Positions 45,772 to 54,743 of a stretch of DNA of 64,000 nt are shown in pieces. The position numbers and the translations under genes are program-made. This DNA comes from Evansella caseinilytica (lineage in GTDB: Bacteria; Bacillota; Bacilli; Bacillales; Salisediminibacteriaceae): the NCBI RefSeq assembly GCF_900107275.1, contig NZ_FNPI01000002.1:310001-374000 (forward strand), in the 5' to 3' direction. The stretch's first letter is position 1; the number at the start of each line of letters is the position of its first letter. The notes beneath the pieces were generated by a model. The model was not told the DNA's origin and made no database searches. It saw only the letters and a program-made list of their open reading frames with translations.

Positions 45772-46761
45772 TTACCAGTTGAAGCTCGGATACACGTACG
45801 GCGAGTCCGGTTCTTCCACTTCCACCAGATAGCTGTCGGTAATGATCGGAATTTGATAATCATGGTACTGGCCTTTTTTAATCACTCCGCGGGCGTAAAT
45901 CCACATGTCGTTTTCAAACTCTGTCGCTTCCTCCGACTCGATCAATGTTCCGTAAACACCGGCATCCGCCGTACAGCATGTCATCGAAAAGCGGGCGGCA
46001 ACGATCTCATGATCCTCAAAGTCCGCTTCCCTGTAAACAAAGCCGATGATTTCAAGCTCTTTGCCGACAAAGCGGTCGAGATACAGATCAAGCACGGTCA
46101 TCACATCGAGATAATTTGCTTCGGTAACAGTAATAATTTCCTCCTGCTCCAGCTCATCGGCAAACTCGAGGTAGAAGTCATCAAACCACTCCTGATCATA
46201 GAAATCCTCGATCTGATAGTGTTCATCATCTTCGCCAGTCGATTCATTGCTCTTGTTAAGCAGGTCGTCCATATACCCTTCCGGATCTTCCAAATAGGCT
46301 TCCGCCCGCGAAAGCGGAGCTTCTCCACCGTCCGGTGAGTCCGCACCTTCAGGGGCTGCCTGAGCCAGGTCCAATCCGGAGCCGAACTGAATCCCGCGGT
46401 TACCGGCCAAGTCACTGTTGAGCATCCTGTCTGGCAAGATAAATCCGGAAAGGACGGGAAGAATAAAAATGCTGTAAACCAACACCTTTACCCATACCGG
46501 CCCCTTGATCTGATGATCGTGGTCGCAATGGTCGCCGCATTGATGCTCTTCCTGATTGTTTTTCTTCGCTGTACTCCGGAAAATTTGCACGACCCCAAGC
46601 AGGAAGAAGGTCATCATTCCGAAATAAACGAAAGGCATCATCTGCGGGGCGATATAATAACCGATATTTCCTGACAAAACAAGTCCAAGCATCAGCAGGG
46701 CAAAGCCGATCAGGATAATTCCTTGAATATACGCGTGGAACGAATGATCGTATGACTTCAT
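45772..46761 (-). CDS. TIGR03943 family permease subunit, YcgQ-like
   Basis: Length 329 aa. N-terminal membrane segments (residues about 10-120) are broken by a metal-binding-like loop with Cys and many His (QCGDHCDHDHQ). A long acidic region follows, then a conserved C-terminal domain with FSMTCCTADAGVYG (paired Cys) and NDMWIYARGVIKK. TIGR03943 proteins always accompany a DUF318-type permease; together they are thought to move a metal or metalloid. It lies 14 bases after the permease gene. Confidence 0.85.
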   Translation of the reverse strand: MKSYDHSFHAYIQGIILIGFALLMLGLVLSGNIGYYIAPQMMPFVYFGMMTFFLLGVVQIFRSTAKKNNQEEHQCGDHCDHDHQIKGPVWVKVLVYSIFILPVLSGFILPDRMLNSDLAGNRGIQFGSGLDLAQAAPEGADSPDGGEAPLSRAEAYLEDPEGYMDDLLNKSNESTGEDDEHYQIEDFYDQEWFDDFYLEFADELEQEEIITVTEANYLDVMTVLDLYLDRFVGKELEIIGFVYREADFEDHEIVAARFSMTCCTADAGVYGTLIESEEATEFENDMWIYARGVIKKGQYHDYQIPIITDSYLVEVEEPDSPYVYPSFNW

Positions 46762-46775
46762 CGTTTACCCCCTTG

Positions 46776-47816
46776 TTATAAAATAATTCCATAAAGAATG
46801 GCTATGGCTGCGAAGACGACAATCGTCACCGTTACGATAAAGACGAGGACGAAACGGGACTTAAAGAGCGCGAATAACATAAACGTATTTTTCAAATCCA
46901 GCATTGGACCGTAGACGAGAAACGCAACGAGCGACATTTCCGAAAAGCTGCTCCTGAAGGAGGAGGCAACAAAAGCATCCGCTTCGGAACATAGGGACAG
47001 CAAATACGCAAACCCCATCATCACCATTGTGGAGGAATAATCATTCGTGCCGATGCTTTGCAGCACGTCGCGGTTCAAGAACGTCTGGAACAAGGCTGCA
47101 ATGAACGCGCCAATAATCAAGTACTTGCCCATCATGAAAAATTCATCGACCGCGTGATAGAATGCATCCCGAATCCGTGAAAAAATCGTCGGCTTTTTTT
47201 CTTCATACTGATGGCTGTGATCGTGGTGAACCGGCACATTTCCACGCAACTGCTGACTGTTGTTTTTGAAAACCGCATAAAAAATCGCCCCGATAATAAT
47301 GGACAATACAAAGGCAAGTCCCATCCTTGAGTAAAGGACGGTATTCGTTTGTGAAAATGGATCTTTAAAAGCAAAATAAGTCGATGCGAAAACGATCGGA
47401 TTCAAAATCGGAGCGGCAACAAGAAAAACAACCCCGATGTGGAGCGGCATCCCTTTTTTGATCAGGCGCCGGACAACAGGCACGATGGCGCATTCGCAGA
47501 GAGGCAGAATCGCTCCGAGCAATGCCGCCGGAATAAGGGCGGCGATGGCGTTTTTCGGAATAAACCGCTGCAGTGTTTCTTCCGACACGTAAATTTGGAT
47601 GAGGGAAGAAATAAATACCCCTAGTAAAATAAAGGGGATCGCTTCCAGCACGATGCTCAGGAAAATGGTATTAACATTTATCAATGCACTGGGGATATTG
47701 TTGAGCATCTCACTGTTGTTCAGGCTGTCATTGAATAGAAACAACAGTAAAAACAGAAACAGCAATGCCATGCCCAGCAAATCCTTGCCAATGCCTTTAA
47801 GCTTCATCGTCTTCAT
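46776..47816 (-). CDS. Permease of the DUF318 (YcgR/ArsP-like) family
   Basis: Length 346 aa from the ATG at 47816, seven bases after AGGAG. The long frame upstream is rejected. About eight membrane helices. GAILPLCECAIVPVVRRLI has the Cys seen in ArsP-like carriers. VHHDHSHQYEEKK in the middle loop is His-rich. Partner of the TIGR03943 gene downstream. In related pairs the substrate is uncertain. Zinc is one option. No clear Zur box was found. Confidence 0.85.
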   Translation of the reverse strand: MKTMKLKGIGKDLLGMALLFLFLLLFLFNDSLNNSEMLNNIPSALINVNTIFLSIVLEAIPFILLGVFISSLIQIYVSEETLQRFIPKNAIAALIPAALLGAILPLCECAIVPVVRRLIKKGMPLHIGVVFLVAAPILNPIVFASTYFAFKDPFSQTNTVLYSRMGLAFVLSIIIGAIFYAVFKNNSQQLRGNVPVHHDHSHQYEEKKPTIFSRIRDAFYHAVDEFFMMGKYLIIGAFIAALFQTFLNRDVLQSIGTNDYSSTMVMMGFAYLLSLCSEADAFVASSFRSSFSEMSLVAFLVYGPMLDLKNTFMLFALFKSRFVLVFIVTVTIVVFAAIAILYGIIL

Positions 47817-48130
47817 GAGGCAGCTCCTGTCGATGGTATTTGATGAACTATGAATCTCTGAAACGGCGTGCACCGGACAAAACGCTGTTTCGAACAACCG
47901 TTTTGTCCGCATCGTTTTTAACCGGTGAAGAACCGCCGCATTGGATAGGACAAACTCATTAACTGTATTTCATTTTAGCAAAAATAACAACCGTCGTAAA
48001 TGAAGCGCAGGGGAATGTAACGTAATTGAAAGATAAAGTCCCTGATATAAAAACAATCTTTCGCCGGAGTGAAATTTATTCCATTTTTCCACAGGCGCCG
48101 GTGATCTTAAAATGTGCTCTAAAACGAAAA

Positions 48131-48169
48131 GAGGATGTTCAAAGGGACATGCAGTCCTTGAACATCCTC
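48131..48169 (-). terminator. Terminator of uppP
   Basis: GAGGATGTTCAA and TTGAACATCCTC (12 bp) with TTTTC after it on the complement strand. Confidence 0.8.
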
Positions 48170-48189
48170 AAAAGGGATAAACAGCTTGA

Positions 48190-49023
48190 TTATTCAACTT
48201 CGAATATGATTCCCTGATCGATAAAGAAGAAAACGTAGATCGCTAAAGCAAAGCAATAAAGTGCAAAATAAATCAGTTTACTTCGCTTTAAAAATTCGAT
48301 CAGCCAGATAATCCCGATGATGGAAAAGACAAATGTCACGATAAATGCCACAACCAAGTTGGCCGGTCCGATATAGTCAATCATCGACGACGAAATTTCA
48401 TCAACTGCAAGCACGGTGGACCCAAGGATAACTGGAATCGACAGCAAAAAGGAATAGCGTACCGCCGTTTCGCGATTTAATCCGGCTAACAAAGAGACGA
48501 CCAATGTCGAACCTGAACGGGAAATGCCGGGAATGACCGCAAGCGTCTGTCCCAGTCCAATAAGAACAGCATCCTTCACGCCCATCGTTGCCTCCGTTTT
48601 GTTTCCGGTACGGTGAAAGCGCTCAATGAAGATCAGGGCTACCGCAGTAACGATCAGTGCTCCGGCAATGAACTGCGGGGTTTTTATCGAGTCCCCTGCG
48701 GCATCGGAGAGCAGCTTGCCCAGCACCCCTGTAATCACAGTAGCGATCAGAATATAGATTCCGAAGAAAAATTGAACTCGATCCTCGCGATGTCTTTTGA
48801 ATATGTATTTAAAGAAACCTTTGATGATATTTAACAAATCGCGCCAAAAGTATAGCGTGACTGCCAGTACCGAAGCTAAGTGCAAAAAGATTTCGAAGGA
48901 TAAACCAGGAAACGTATAGCCAAAAATAAGCTGTGTAATAACGATATGCGCAGAACTTGAAATTGGCAAAAATTCTGTAATTCCTTGCACAATTCCAAAA
49001 ATAATCGCTTCTATTAAACTCAC
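48190..49023 (-). CDS. uppP: Undecaprenyl-diphosphatase UppP (BacA family)
   Basis: Length 277 aa, about eight membrane helices. GIVQGITEFLPISSSAH at the N terminus and PGISRSGSTLVVSLLAGL hold the active-site Glu, Ser, His and Arg. It removes one phosphate from undecaprenyl diphosphate so the lipid carrier can be reused for peptidoglycan, and gives bacitracin tolerance. Start GTG at 49023 after AGGAAGA. Monocistronic. Repeat copy F lies upstream. Confidence 0.95.
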   Translation of the reverse strand: MSLIEAIIFGIVQGITEFLPISSSAHIVITQLIFGYTFPGLSFEIFLHLASVLAVTLYFWRDLLNIIKGFFKYIFKRHREDRVQFFFGIYILIATVITGVLGKLLSDAAGDSIKTPQFIAGALIVTAVALIFIERFHRTGNKTEATMGVKDAVLIGLGQTLAVIPGISRSGSTLVVSLLAGLNRETAVRYSFLLSIPVILGSTVLAVDEISSSMIDYIGPANLVVAFIVTFVFSIIGIIWLIEFLKRSKLIYFALYCFALAIYVFFFIDQGIIFEVE

Positions 49024-49144
49024 GTGTAATCTTCCTTTCTTTCTGTGTATTGCACATATTCAATCATCAATATTTATCAGTCGAATTGTAATCATGTACC
49101 ATTTTATTCTAACAGAATTAAAAAAGAGGGCAAATGTTTTTTTT

Positions 49145-49449
49145 AGTGTTTGTTCAAAAAGATCGGTTTTTATCTTTTTGAACAAAACACGAAGCAACAA
49201 GCTACACTTCTCAGAGAAGCTGCGAGCTGTCTCATTATGTTATCGCGCGATGGCACTTGGATCGACATCAGTGAAATACTGGCAGAGGAAGAGACAATGA
49301 GTGAAGCCGATGCATTTTTTCAACCCGGCTGTGAGTGGTTTTCTCGGAGTCAGGATGACGACATTCCGCAGTTACTCACAGGACGTGAGTAGTACTTAAG
49401 CGGAATTGGGGTGCATCGAACGGAACCATTGCCTTCTTTTTGAACAAGA
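49145..49449 (-). repeat. Dispersed hairpin repeat, copy F
   Basis: Full copy in reverse orientation: terminal palindrome, GAAGCAACAAG, central GCGCGATGG module, GAGTGAAGCCGATGCA, stem around GAGTGGTTTTCTCG, one 58-bp module of the TACTCA/TGAGTA type (about 49349-49409), and the CATTGCC...CTTTTTGAACA end. An 80-codon open frame crosses it from left to right. Confidence 0.9.
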
Positions 49450-49548
49450 TATTTAAAATGAAGAAATGTCATTGGCATTTACTGCTGACTGTGCGTTAGT
49501 ATAGTAAGGAGATATTTTGTAAAATAAATATACGATAAACCCTTGTAG

Positions 49549-49692
49549 AAGTGTTTGTTCAAAAAGGTCGTTTTTTCTTTTTGAGCAAACACGAAGCAAT
49601 GAGTGAAGCCGATGCCTTCTTTTCAAAGCGTTTATGAGTGGTTTTCTCGTAGACGCTTGCATCGAGCGGAACCATTGCCTTTTTGAACACAA
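49549..49692 (-). repeat. Dispersed hairpin repeat, copy G
   Basis: Reverse orientation, simple form. The inner stem is AAGCGTTTA/TAGACGCTT (49626-49634 and 49650-49658), unlike any other copy but fully paired around the same loop GAGTGGTTTTCTCG. It ends 25 bases before the thioredoxin-like gene. Confidence 0.88.
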
Positions 49693-49716
49693 TAAGAGGG
49701 AGGATGAAATCGAGTC

Positions 49717-50367
49717 ATGAACGGAAAAAGAATAGCCACGTTGATTATTATCATCACAGCGATCGGCGCTGCTTCATACGTTCTTTACGAAAATCAGCTG
49801 GAAACGAATAGACAAGCAAATGAGGAACGACTTCAGGAATATTTTGAAATCGGCGGGAACGACCGAAAGAATGCCGCAGATTCTGATGAAGCATATGAAA
49901 TGGTGGATGAGGAAGGGGTGTTTCCGGGGGAACTGGCAAAAGATTTTACTTTGTCTGTACATGGAGAAGATGGGGTGCGAAGTCTTTCTGATTTTCGCGG
50001 GAACTATGTGGTCGTCAATCTCTGGGCTTCCTGGTGTCCGCCATGTATCAAAGAGATGCCAGATTTGATTCAATTTTCAGAGGATTACACAGAAGATACG
50101 GAAATTGAAGTCATTGGTATCAATATGACCACCCAGGAGAAGTCCGCAGAGGATGTCGATCAGTTCATTGAAGATTTTCAAATTCCGTTTCTGACACTAT
50201 TGGATAAGGACGGGGATGTCGGCTACGACTATCAGGTAATGGGAATTCCGATTACATTTGTGATTGATCCGGATGGAAGGATTATCGTACGCCGTCAGGG
50301 CTATATCACCTACGAAATGCTGGAGTCCTATTATGCGGACGCAAGAGAAACGTACGAAGAACAGTAA
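49717..50367 (+). CDS. Membrane-anchored thioredoxin-like protein (TlpA/ResA type)
   Basis: Length 216 aa. One N-terminal membrane helix (residues 5-24), then a linker with acidic residues, then a thioredoxin fold with WASWCPPCIKEM as the redox site and the cis-Pro in MGIPITFVIDPDGR. It faces the outside and reduces or oxidises exported cysteines, for example in cytochrome c maturation or spore coat assembly. GGGAGGATG lies 13 bases before the ATG. No partner gene is adjacent. Confidence 0.9.
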   Translation: MNGKRIATLIIIITAIGAASYVLYENQLETNRQANEERLQEYFEIGGNDRKNAADSDEAYEMVDEEGVFPGELAKDFTLSVHGEDGVRSLSDFRGNYVVVNLWASWCPPCIKEMPDLIQFSEDYTEDTEIEVIGINMTTQEKSAEDVDQFIEDFQIPFLTLLDKDGDVGYDYQVMGIPITFVIDPDGRIIVRRQGYITYEMLESYYADARETYEEQ

Positions 50368-50384
50368 TAACAACTAGTTAAAAG

Positions 50385-50424
50385 CAAGCTGATTCAGCGG
50401 GGCGTTCGCCAGTGAATCAGCTTT
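50385..50424. terminator. Bidirectional terminator
   Basis: AAGCTGATTCA and TGAATCAGCTT pair around a 16-base loop, between converging genes. Confidence 0.8.
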
Positions 50425-50445
50425 TGCTATACAGAAGGGTTCCTG

Positions 50446-51357
50446 TTATCTGTGCTGTTCATATACGGCACATTTTGTGATTTGCTGCAGCTTCCGCCTC
50501 ACTTCTTCGGCAAGCGGCGGTATTTCTGAGACCGAAGCATTGTCAGCCAGTTGGGCGGACTGGCTCGCCCCCGGAATCGCTGTGGCAACTATCGGATGAT
50601 CGATACAATATCGTATGGCAAGCTGTTGAAGGGAAAGGTTGCTATCGTCGGCGATATGGCGCAATGCTTCCAATGTTCTGCTCAATTCATCGGCACTGTA
50701 AGACAAATAGCCTTTTTCGGACAGCTTTTCCTTATATTTGTTTGACAACAAGCCTTTTGCTACAGGTCCGCGGGCGATGATCGACACATTCTTTTCCCCG
50801 ATGAGGTCCGTCCATTCTTCGGGCCGCCTGTCAAGCAAGCTGTATTGCATCATGATACTGACAATATTGGATTTTTGTAAGTAGGTTTTAATGACGTTCG
50901 GACGGATGGAAGAGATGCCGTAATAACGGACGACTCCCTCCTTCACAAGCTCTTCAAACGCTTCGATGGTTTCGTCGACCGGATCGTCGATTGTACCGCC
51001 GTGCAGTTGATACAAGTCGATGTAATCTGTGTCCAGTCGCTGCAGTGACTTTTTAACAGCAGCCTTCAAATAACATTTGGAAGGATTCCAGCGCCAGCCG
51101 TCGATGCCGTCACCCCATTCATTCCCGCCTTTTGTGGCTAAAATGACTTGCTGTCTTTTCTGTTTGAGGGCTTTGCCGACAGAAGCCTCATTCAACCCGC
51201 GGTCGTACAAATCCGCCGTGTCAAAAAAATTAATGCCATACTCGATCGCCTGATGAATGATTTTTTCATTTTCGTTGTGGTTTTTTGATAAAGACATGCA
51301 GCCGAAGCCAATTTCTGAGACATACAGCTCTGAATCCCCTAAGCGATTTGTTTTCAT
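50446..51357 (-). CDS. Aldo/keto reductase, YqkF-like
   Basis: Length 303 aa from the ATG at 51357 after GGGGTGG; the longer frame is rejected. FFDTADLYDRGLNEASVGKA holds the catalytic Asp and Tyr, with TKGGNEWGDG near the Lys, and YQLHGGTIDDPVDE the His. The C-terminal IPGAS motif binds NADPH. YqkF of B. subtilis has the same size and sits at the same place near nudF. Substrate unknown; a broad-range carbonyl reductase is likely. Confidence 0.9.
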   Translation of the reverse strand: MKTNRLGDSELYVSEIGFGCMSLSKNHNENEKIIHQAIEYGINFFDTADLYDRGLNEASVGKALKQKRQQVILATKGGNEWGDGIDGWRWNPSKCYLKAAVKKSLQRLDTDYIDLYQLHGGTIDDPVDETIEAFEELVKEGVVRYYGISSIRPNVIKTYLQKSNIVSIMMQYSLLDRRPEEWTDLIGEKNVSIIARGPVAKGLLSNKYKEKLSEKGYLSYSADELSRTLEALRHIADDSNLSLQQLAIRYCIDHPIVATAIPGASQSAQLADNASVSEIPPLAEEVRRKLQQITKCAVYEQHR

Positions 51358-51479
51358 TCTACCACCCCATTCTTTTTTATGAACGTGAAAAAACGCATTG
51401 GCGCTCTTAAAAAATCCGCGGAATTTTTCGCAACTTTGTTGCTCACGGCTTACAGCAGCCGCGCTCAACGTGCATGATC

Positions 51480-51530
51480 CTGTTTGAACACATACTAATA
51501 CGAGGGTGTTCAAAAAGTAAAGGCATTTGC
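51480..51530 (+). repeat. Fragment of the dispersed repeat (copy M)
   Basis: TTGAACACATACTAATACG followed by GAGGGTGTTCAAAAAG, the two ends of the family without the core. It lies between the aldo/keto reductase and DUF3866 genes. Confidence 0.5.
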
Positions 51531-51569
51531 CCGCAGCCGTGAGAATAAATTGTAGAAGGGGGTGTGGCA

Positions 51570-52670
51570 ATGATTTCCGAGGATCGCGTTCAAGTGCTGA
51601 AAATATTGGAAAAAACGGAAGAGATGCTTCGTCTGAAAATTAATGGCGGTTCCGGCAAAGCGATATTGTATCGGCGTTTGCAGCCGGATGTCATCAAAGG
51701 GGACTGGGTCGTCATCAACAAAACGGCAACCGATTTAAAGCTGGGAACAGGAGGCTGGGACATCGTGCGTGCCGTTGTTGATGCCCGCCCGATTTGTAAT
51801 CTACGAAGTGAAAAACTTGGGCATATTATGAAAGCGCGCTATTTGGGAGACCAGCACAGTGTACTGGCTCTTGAAGCACCGGAGAGTGAGGAGCATGAAT
51901 TGTTCCAAAACAAATGCCATCTTAACGGAAGGTGGATATTGCTTGGTGAGCTGCACAGCATGCTCCCGGTGATCTGGTTTCTGCTACAGCTGACAAACCG
52001 CTGCCGCCTTTCAGCGATCATCAGCGATGAAGCGTCATTACCGCTCGTTATGAGCAATCATCTGCACTATCTGCATCAACAGCCGCGCTTTTATTCCATT
52101 ACCACAGGGCAAGCGTTCGGAGGAAACGGGGAAACAGTCAACACGACGACCGCTTTGCAATATATCAGCGAGAGATTTACCGACGGCATGATCGTCATGA
52201 CATTAGGACCAGGTGCAGTCGGAACAGGCACACGTTACGGCTTCAGCGGATTAGTTCAGGCGAATTGGGCCAATCAAATCGGTTCCCTCGGCGGAGTTCC
52301 GGTATGGATTCCGCGATTATCCGCTGCCGATCCGCGGGAACGTCAGCGCGGCATCAGCCATCACACATTGACACCATTGACAGAGCTGACGCTTGTCGAC
52401 AGCATTCTTCCCCTTCCTGCCGGGAACTACAGCACGCCACGTTTGGAGGAGGATATCGACTATTTAACAGCATATAAGCAGGTGAATATTCGAAAAGTGG
52501 ATGAAGACCGTCTCCTGCCATATTTAAACGAGGTTCAGAAACAGTCCCCTTTTCCTTTGACGTCGATGGGGCGTACACTTGATGCCGATCCGCTTTTCTT
52601 CCTCGGAATAGCCGCAGCTTGTTCACTTTTTATGGAGGAAGCGGAGCACCAGTCGATCAACGACGGATAA
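51570..52670 (+). CDS. DUF3866 family protein
   Basis: Length 366 aa from the ATG at 51570, seven bases after GAAGGGGG; the GTG at 51564 is in frame. An N-terminal small beta region is followed by a long domain with MTLGPGAVGTGTRYGFSGL and GISHHTLTPL. The family is restricted mostly to Gram-positive bacteria and has no known function. It is followed in the opposite strand by mciZ, whose 3' part lies antisense to its last 136 bases. Confidence 0.85.
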   Translation: MISEDRVQVLKILEKTEEMLRLKINGGSGKAILYRRLQPDVIKGDWVVINKTATDLKLGTGGWDIVRAVVDARPICNLRSEKLGHIMKARYLGDQHSVLALEAPESEEHELFQNKCHLNGRWILLGELHSMLPVIWFLLQLTNRCRLSAIISDEASLPLVMSNHLHYLHQQPRFYSITTGQAFGGNGETVNTTTALQYISERFTDGMIVMTLGPGAVGTGTRYGFSGLVQANWANQIGSLGGVPVWIPRLSAADPRERQRGISHHTLTPLTELTLVDSILPLPAGNYSTPRLEEDIDYLTAYKQVNIRKVDEDRLLPYLNEVQKQSPFPLTSMGRTLDADPLFFLGIAAACSLFMEEAEHQSINDG

Positions 52671-52756
52671 AGGTGGGACTGTTGTTTTAAATACTCCCGG
52701 ATTTCCCAGGCTTTACCGCTGATTAGCAAGCGATTTTCCAATAAATATACCTTCAA
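52535..52756 (-). CDS. mciZ: MciZ, Z-ring inhibitor, with a long C-terminal tail
   Basis: TTG at 52756, seven bases after GGGGAGGT, gives MKVYLLENRLLISGKAWEIR and on to IDWCSAS. This aligns over its first 40 residues with B. subtilis MciZ (40 aa; shared MKV, GKAWEIR, LK and DW). MciZ caps FtsZ filaments in the mother cell and blocks division during sporulation. Here the frame continues to 73 aa, and the tail is encoded antisense to DUF3866. An ATG at 52783 would give a longer form. mciZ is next to nudF, as in B. subtilis. Confidence 0.75.
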   Translation of the reverse strand: MKVYLLENRLLISGKAWEIREYLKQQSHLYPSLIDWCSASSIKSEQAAAIPRKKSGSASSVRPIDVKGKGDCF

Positions 52757-52847
52757 TGGAGAAACCTCCCCGTGTAATTTCATGCGTTCTTTGATATGCT
52801 TATCCATATGAAAGCAGCAAACATTTCAGAACTGGAGGAGAAGCAGC

Positions 52848-53390
52848 ATGGAATCATTTACGGAAAAAACGGTAAAACAAGAGTATATATATAAGGGGAA
52901 AATTATTGATCTTTCCATACACGATGTCGTTCTTCCCGACGGAAACCCGGGGAAGCGGGAAATTGTGAGTCATCCCGGGGCCGTTGCGGTGCTGGCTGTA
53001 ACGGAAGACGAAAAAATCGTTCTGGTCAACCAATATCGTAAGCCGTTGGAAAAGGTGATTGCTGAAATACCGGCGGGCAAGCTGGAAAAAGGGGAAGAGC
53101 CGCTGGAATGCGCCAAGCGGGAGCTGGAGGAAGAAACTGGTTTCCTGGCAGACAAATGGACCGCGATCAGCTCCTTTTACACGAGTCCGGGCTTTGCAGA
53201 CGAAATCATTTATTTATTTTTGGCGGAGGATTTAAAGCCGGGGCAGGTGCATACGGATGAAGATGAGTTTGTCGAATGCGTAAAAGTGACGCTGGGGGAA
53301 GCGCTGGAACTGATGAAAAACAACATCATTCACGATGCTAAAACGATCATCGCTTTACAATATTTACAGCTGCGTAATCAGATGAGATAA
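52848..53390 (+). CDS. nudF: ADP-ribose pyrophosphatase NudF (YqkG)
   Basis: Length 180 aa. The Nudix box GKLEKGEEPLECAKRELEEE, followed by TGFL, fits GX5EX7REUXEEXGU. It splits ADP-ribose to AMP and ribose-5-phosphate. GGAGGAG precedes the ATG. The start is 92 bases from the divergent mciZ start, and yqxK follows eleven bases after its stop. Confidence 0.94.
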   Translation: MESFTEKTVKQEYIYKGKIIDLSIHDVVLPDGNPGKREIVSHPGAVAVLAVTEDEKIVLVNQYRKPLEKVIAEIPAGKLEKGEEPLECAKRELEEETGFLADKWTAISSFYTSPGFADEIIYLFLAEDLKPGQVHTDEDEFVECVKVTLGEALELMKNNIIHDAKTIIALQYLQLRNQMR

Positions 53391-53401
53391 GGTGAAAAAA
53401 C

Positions 53402-54604
53402 ATGGCTTCTTTGAAAAATGTATATGTGGATTTACATATTCATATCGGACGGACGAAATCAAATAAACCGGTGAAAATCACCGCTTCACGTGAGCTTACA
53501 TTAACGAATATTTTAACTGCGGCCCTTCATGCGAAGGGTCTGGATGTCGTTGGGATTATCGATGCCCAATCCCCGGAAGTATTGGAAGAGGTGCAAGCCT
53601 TGGTGACTGCCGGCGAGGCTGTGGAGCTGGCAGGAGGAGGAATCAAGTACGCAGGGCAATTGACGATCCTTTTGGGTGCGGAAATCGAAGTGTTGGATGA
53701 AAGCTGTCACGGCCCGATACATGTGCTCTGTTTTTTGCCGACGCTGGAAACAATGGGGCATTTTTCACAGTGGTGTTCGGAATGGATGAAGAACAGCGGT
53801 TTAAGCTCCCAGCGGCTTTATAGAACCGGCAGAGAGCTTCAGCATCTGGTTAAATCGCTCGACGGCTGGTTCATTCCCGCCCATGTTTTTACGCCCTTCA
53901 AAAGCTTGTACGGCAAAGGTGTGCAATCCAGCCTGGAAGAAGTATTCGATCCAGAACTGATCGATGCCGTGGAGTTGGGACTCAGTTCAGATACAGGGAT
54001 GGCGGATCAACTGCTTGAATTGGGGAGCTATCCGTTTCTCACTAATTCAGATGCCCATTCGGTTGCGAAAATGGCCCGAGAGCATCAAATCATGACATTA
54101 AACGAAGCATCATTTGTTGAGATGGAGAAAGCTTTTCGGCGGGAAGATGGCAGAGAAATTGCTGTGAATGTCGGGCTGCACCCTCTGTTAGGGAAATATT
54201 ACCATTCTGTTTGTGCCGTTTGTTCCTCCCAAGCTGTTAATGGGAGATGCCCGAATGGTCACGAAGGCAAAGTGATTCGCGGTGTGGCGGGACGTATCGC
54301 GGAGCTCGCCGCTTTGCAGCAAAAACAACAGGTAATAAAACAAAGAGCTGCGGGAAAAACAAGGCAAAAGCGCCCGAAATACCTTCATCAAGTACCGCTG
54401 GAATTTATCCCGGGCTGCGGACCGAAAACGATGAAACGGCTGCTCGATGTGTTTCAAACGGAAATGAAGGTAATCCATCATGCGACAGAGCAGCAACTGC
54501 TGGAGGTAGTGCCGAAAAAGGTAGTAGACAAAATTATTCAAGCTCGGACAGGAGCGTTGGCCATTGTTGGGGGCGGCGGCGGTATATATGGGAAATTGAA
54601 CTGA
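53402..54604 (+). CDS. Endonuclease Q family protein, YqxK
   Basis: Length 400 aa. An N-terminal PHP domain (VDLHIHIGRTKSNKPVKITA, IGIIDAQSPEV near the metal site) is followed by a Cys cluster (CAVCSSQAVNGRCPNGH) like a zinc ribbon. At the C terminus a helix-hairpin-helix (FIPGCGPKTMKRLLDVF) binds DNA. Archaeal EndoQ cuts 5' of deaminated bases; the bacterial YqxK group is thought similar. Start ATG eleven bases after the nudF stop, after AAGGTG. Confidence 0.9.
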   Translation: MASLKNVYVDLHIHIGRTKSNKPVKITASRELTLTNILTAALHAKGLDVVGIIDAQSPEVLEEVQALVTAGEAVELAGGGIKYAGQLTILLGAEIEVLDESCHGPIHVLCFLPTLETMGHFSQWCSEWMKNSGLSSQRLYRTGRELQHLVKSLDGWFIPAHVFTPFKSLYGKGVQSSLEEVFDPELIDAVELGLSSDTGMADQLLELGSYPFLTNSDAHSVAKMAREHQIMTLNEASFVEMEKAFRREDGREIAVNVGLHPLLGKYYHSVCAVCSSQAVNGRCPNGHEGKVIRGVAGRIAELAALQQKQQVIKQRAAGKTRQKRPKYLHQVPLEFIPGCGPKTMKRLLDVFQTEMKVIHHATEQQLLEVVPKKVVDKIIQARTGALAIVGGGGGIYGKLN

Positions 54605-54615
54605 AATCACTCTAT

Positions 54616-54663
54616 TAGAGTTTGTTCAAAAAGATAAAAAACGACTTTTTGAATAAACACTAT
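54616..54663 (+). repeat. Terminal hairpin of the dispersed repeat, copy K
   Basis: TTTGTTCAAAAAG and CTTTTTGAATAAACA palindrome only, flanked by CTATTA direct repeats. It lies between yqxK and spoIIM and can act as a terminator. Confidence 0.75.
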
Positions 54664-54743
54664 TACATGTCATAGTTTGCCTCATAGATTCATAGGATTG
54701 AAGTAGGAAGCTCAATCAGTGAAGAAATGAGGCGAGTGTTTGT

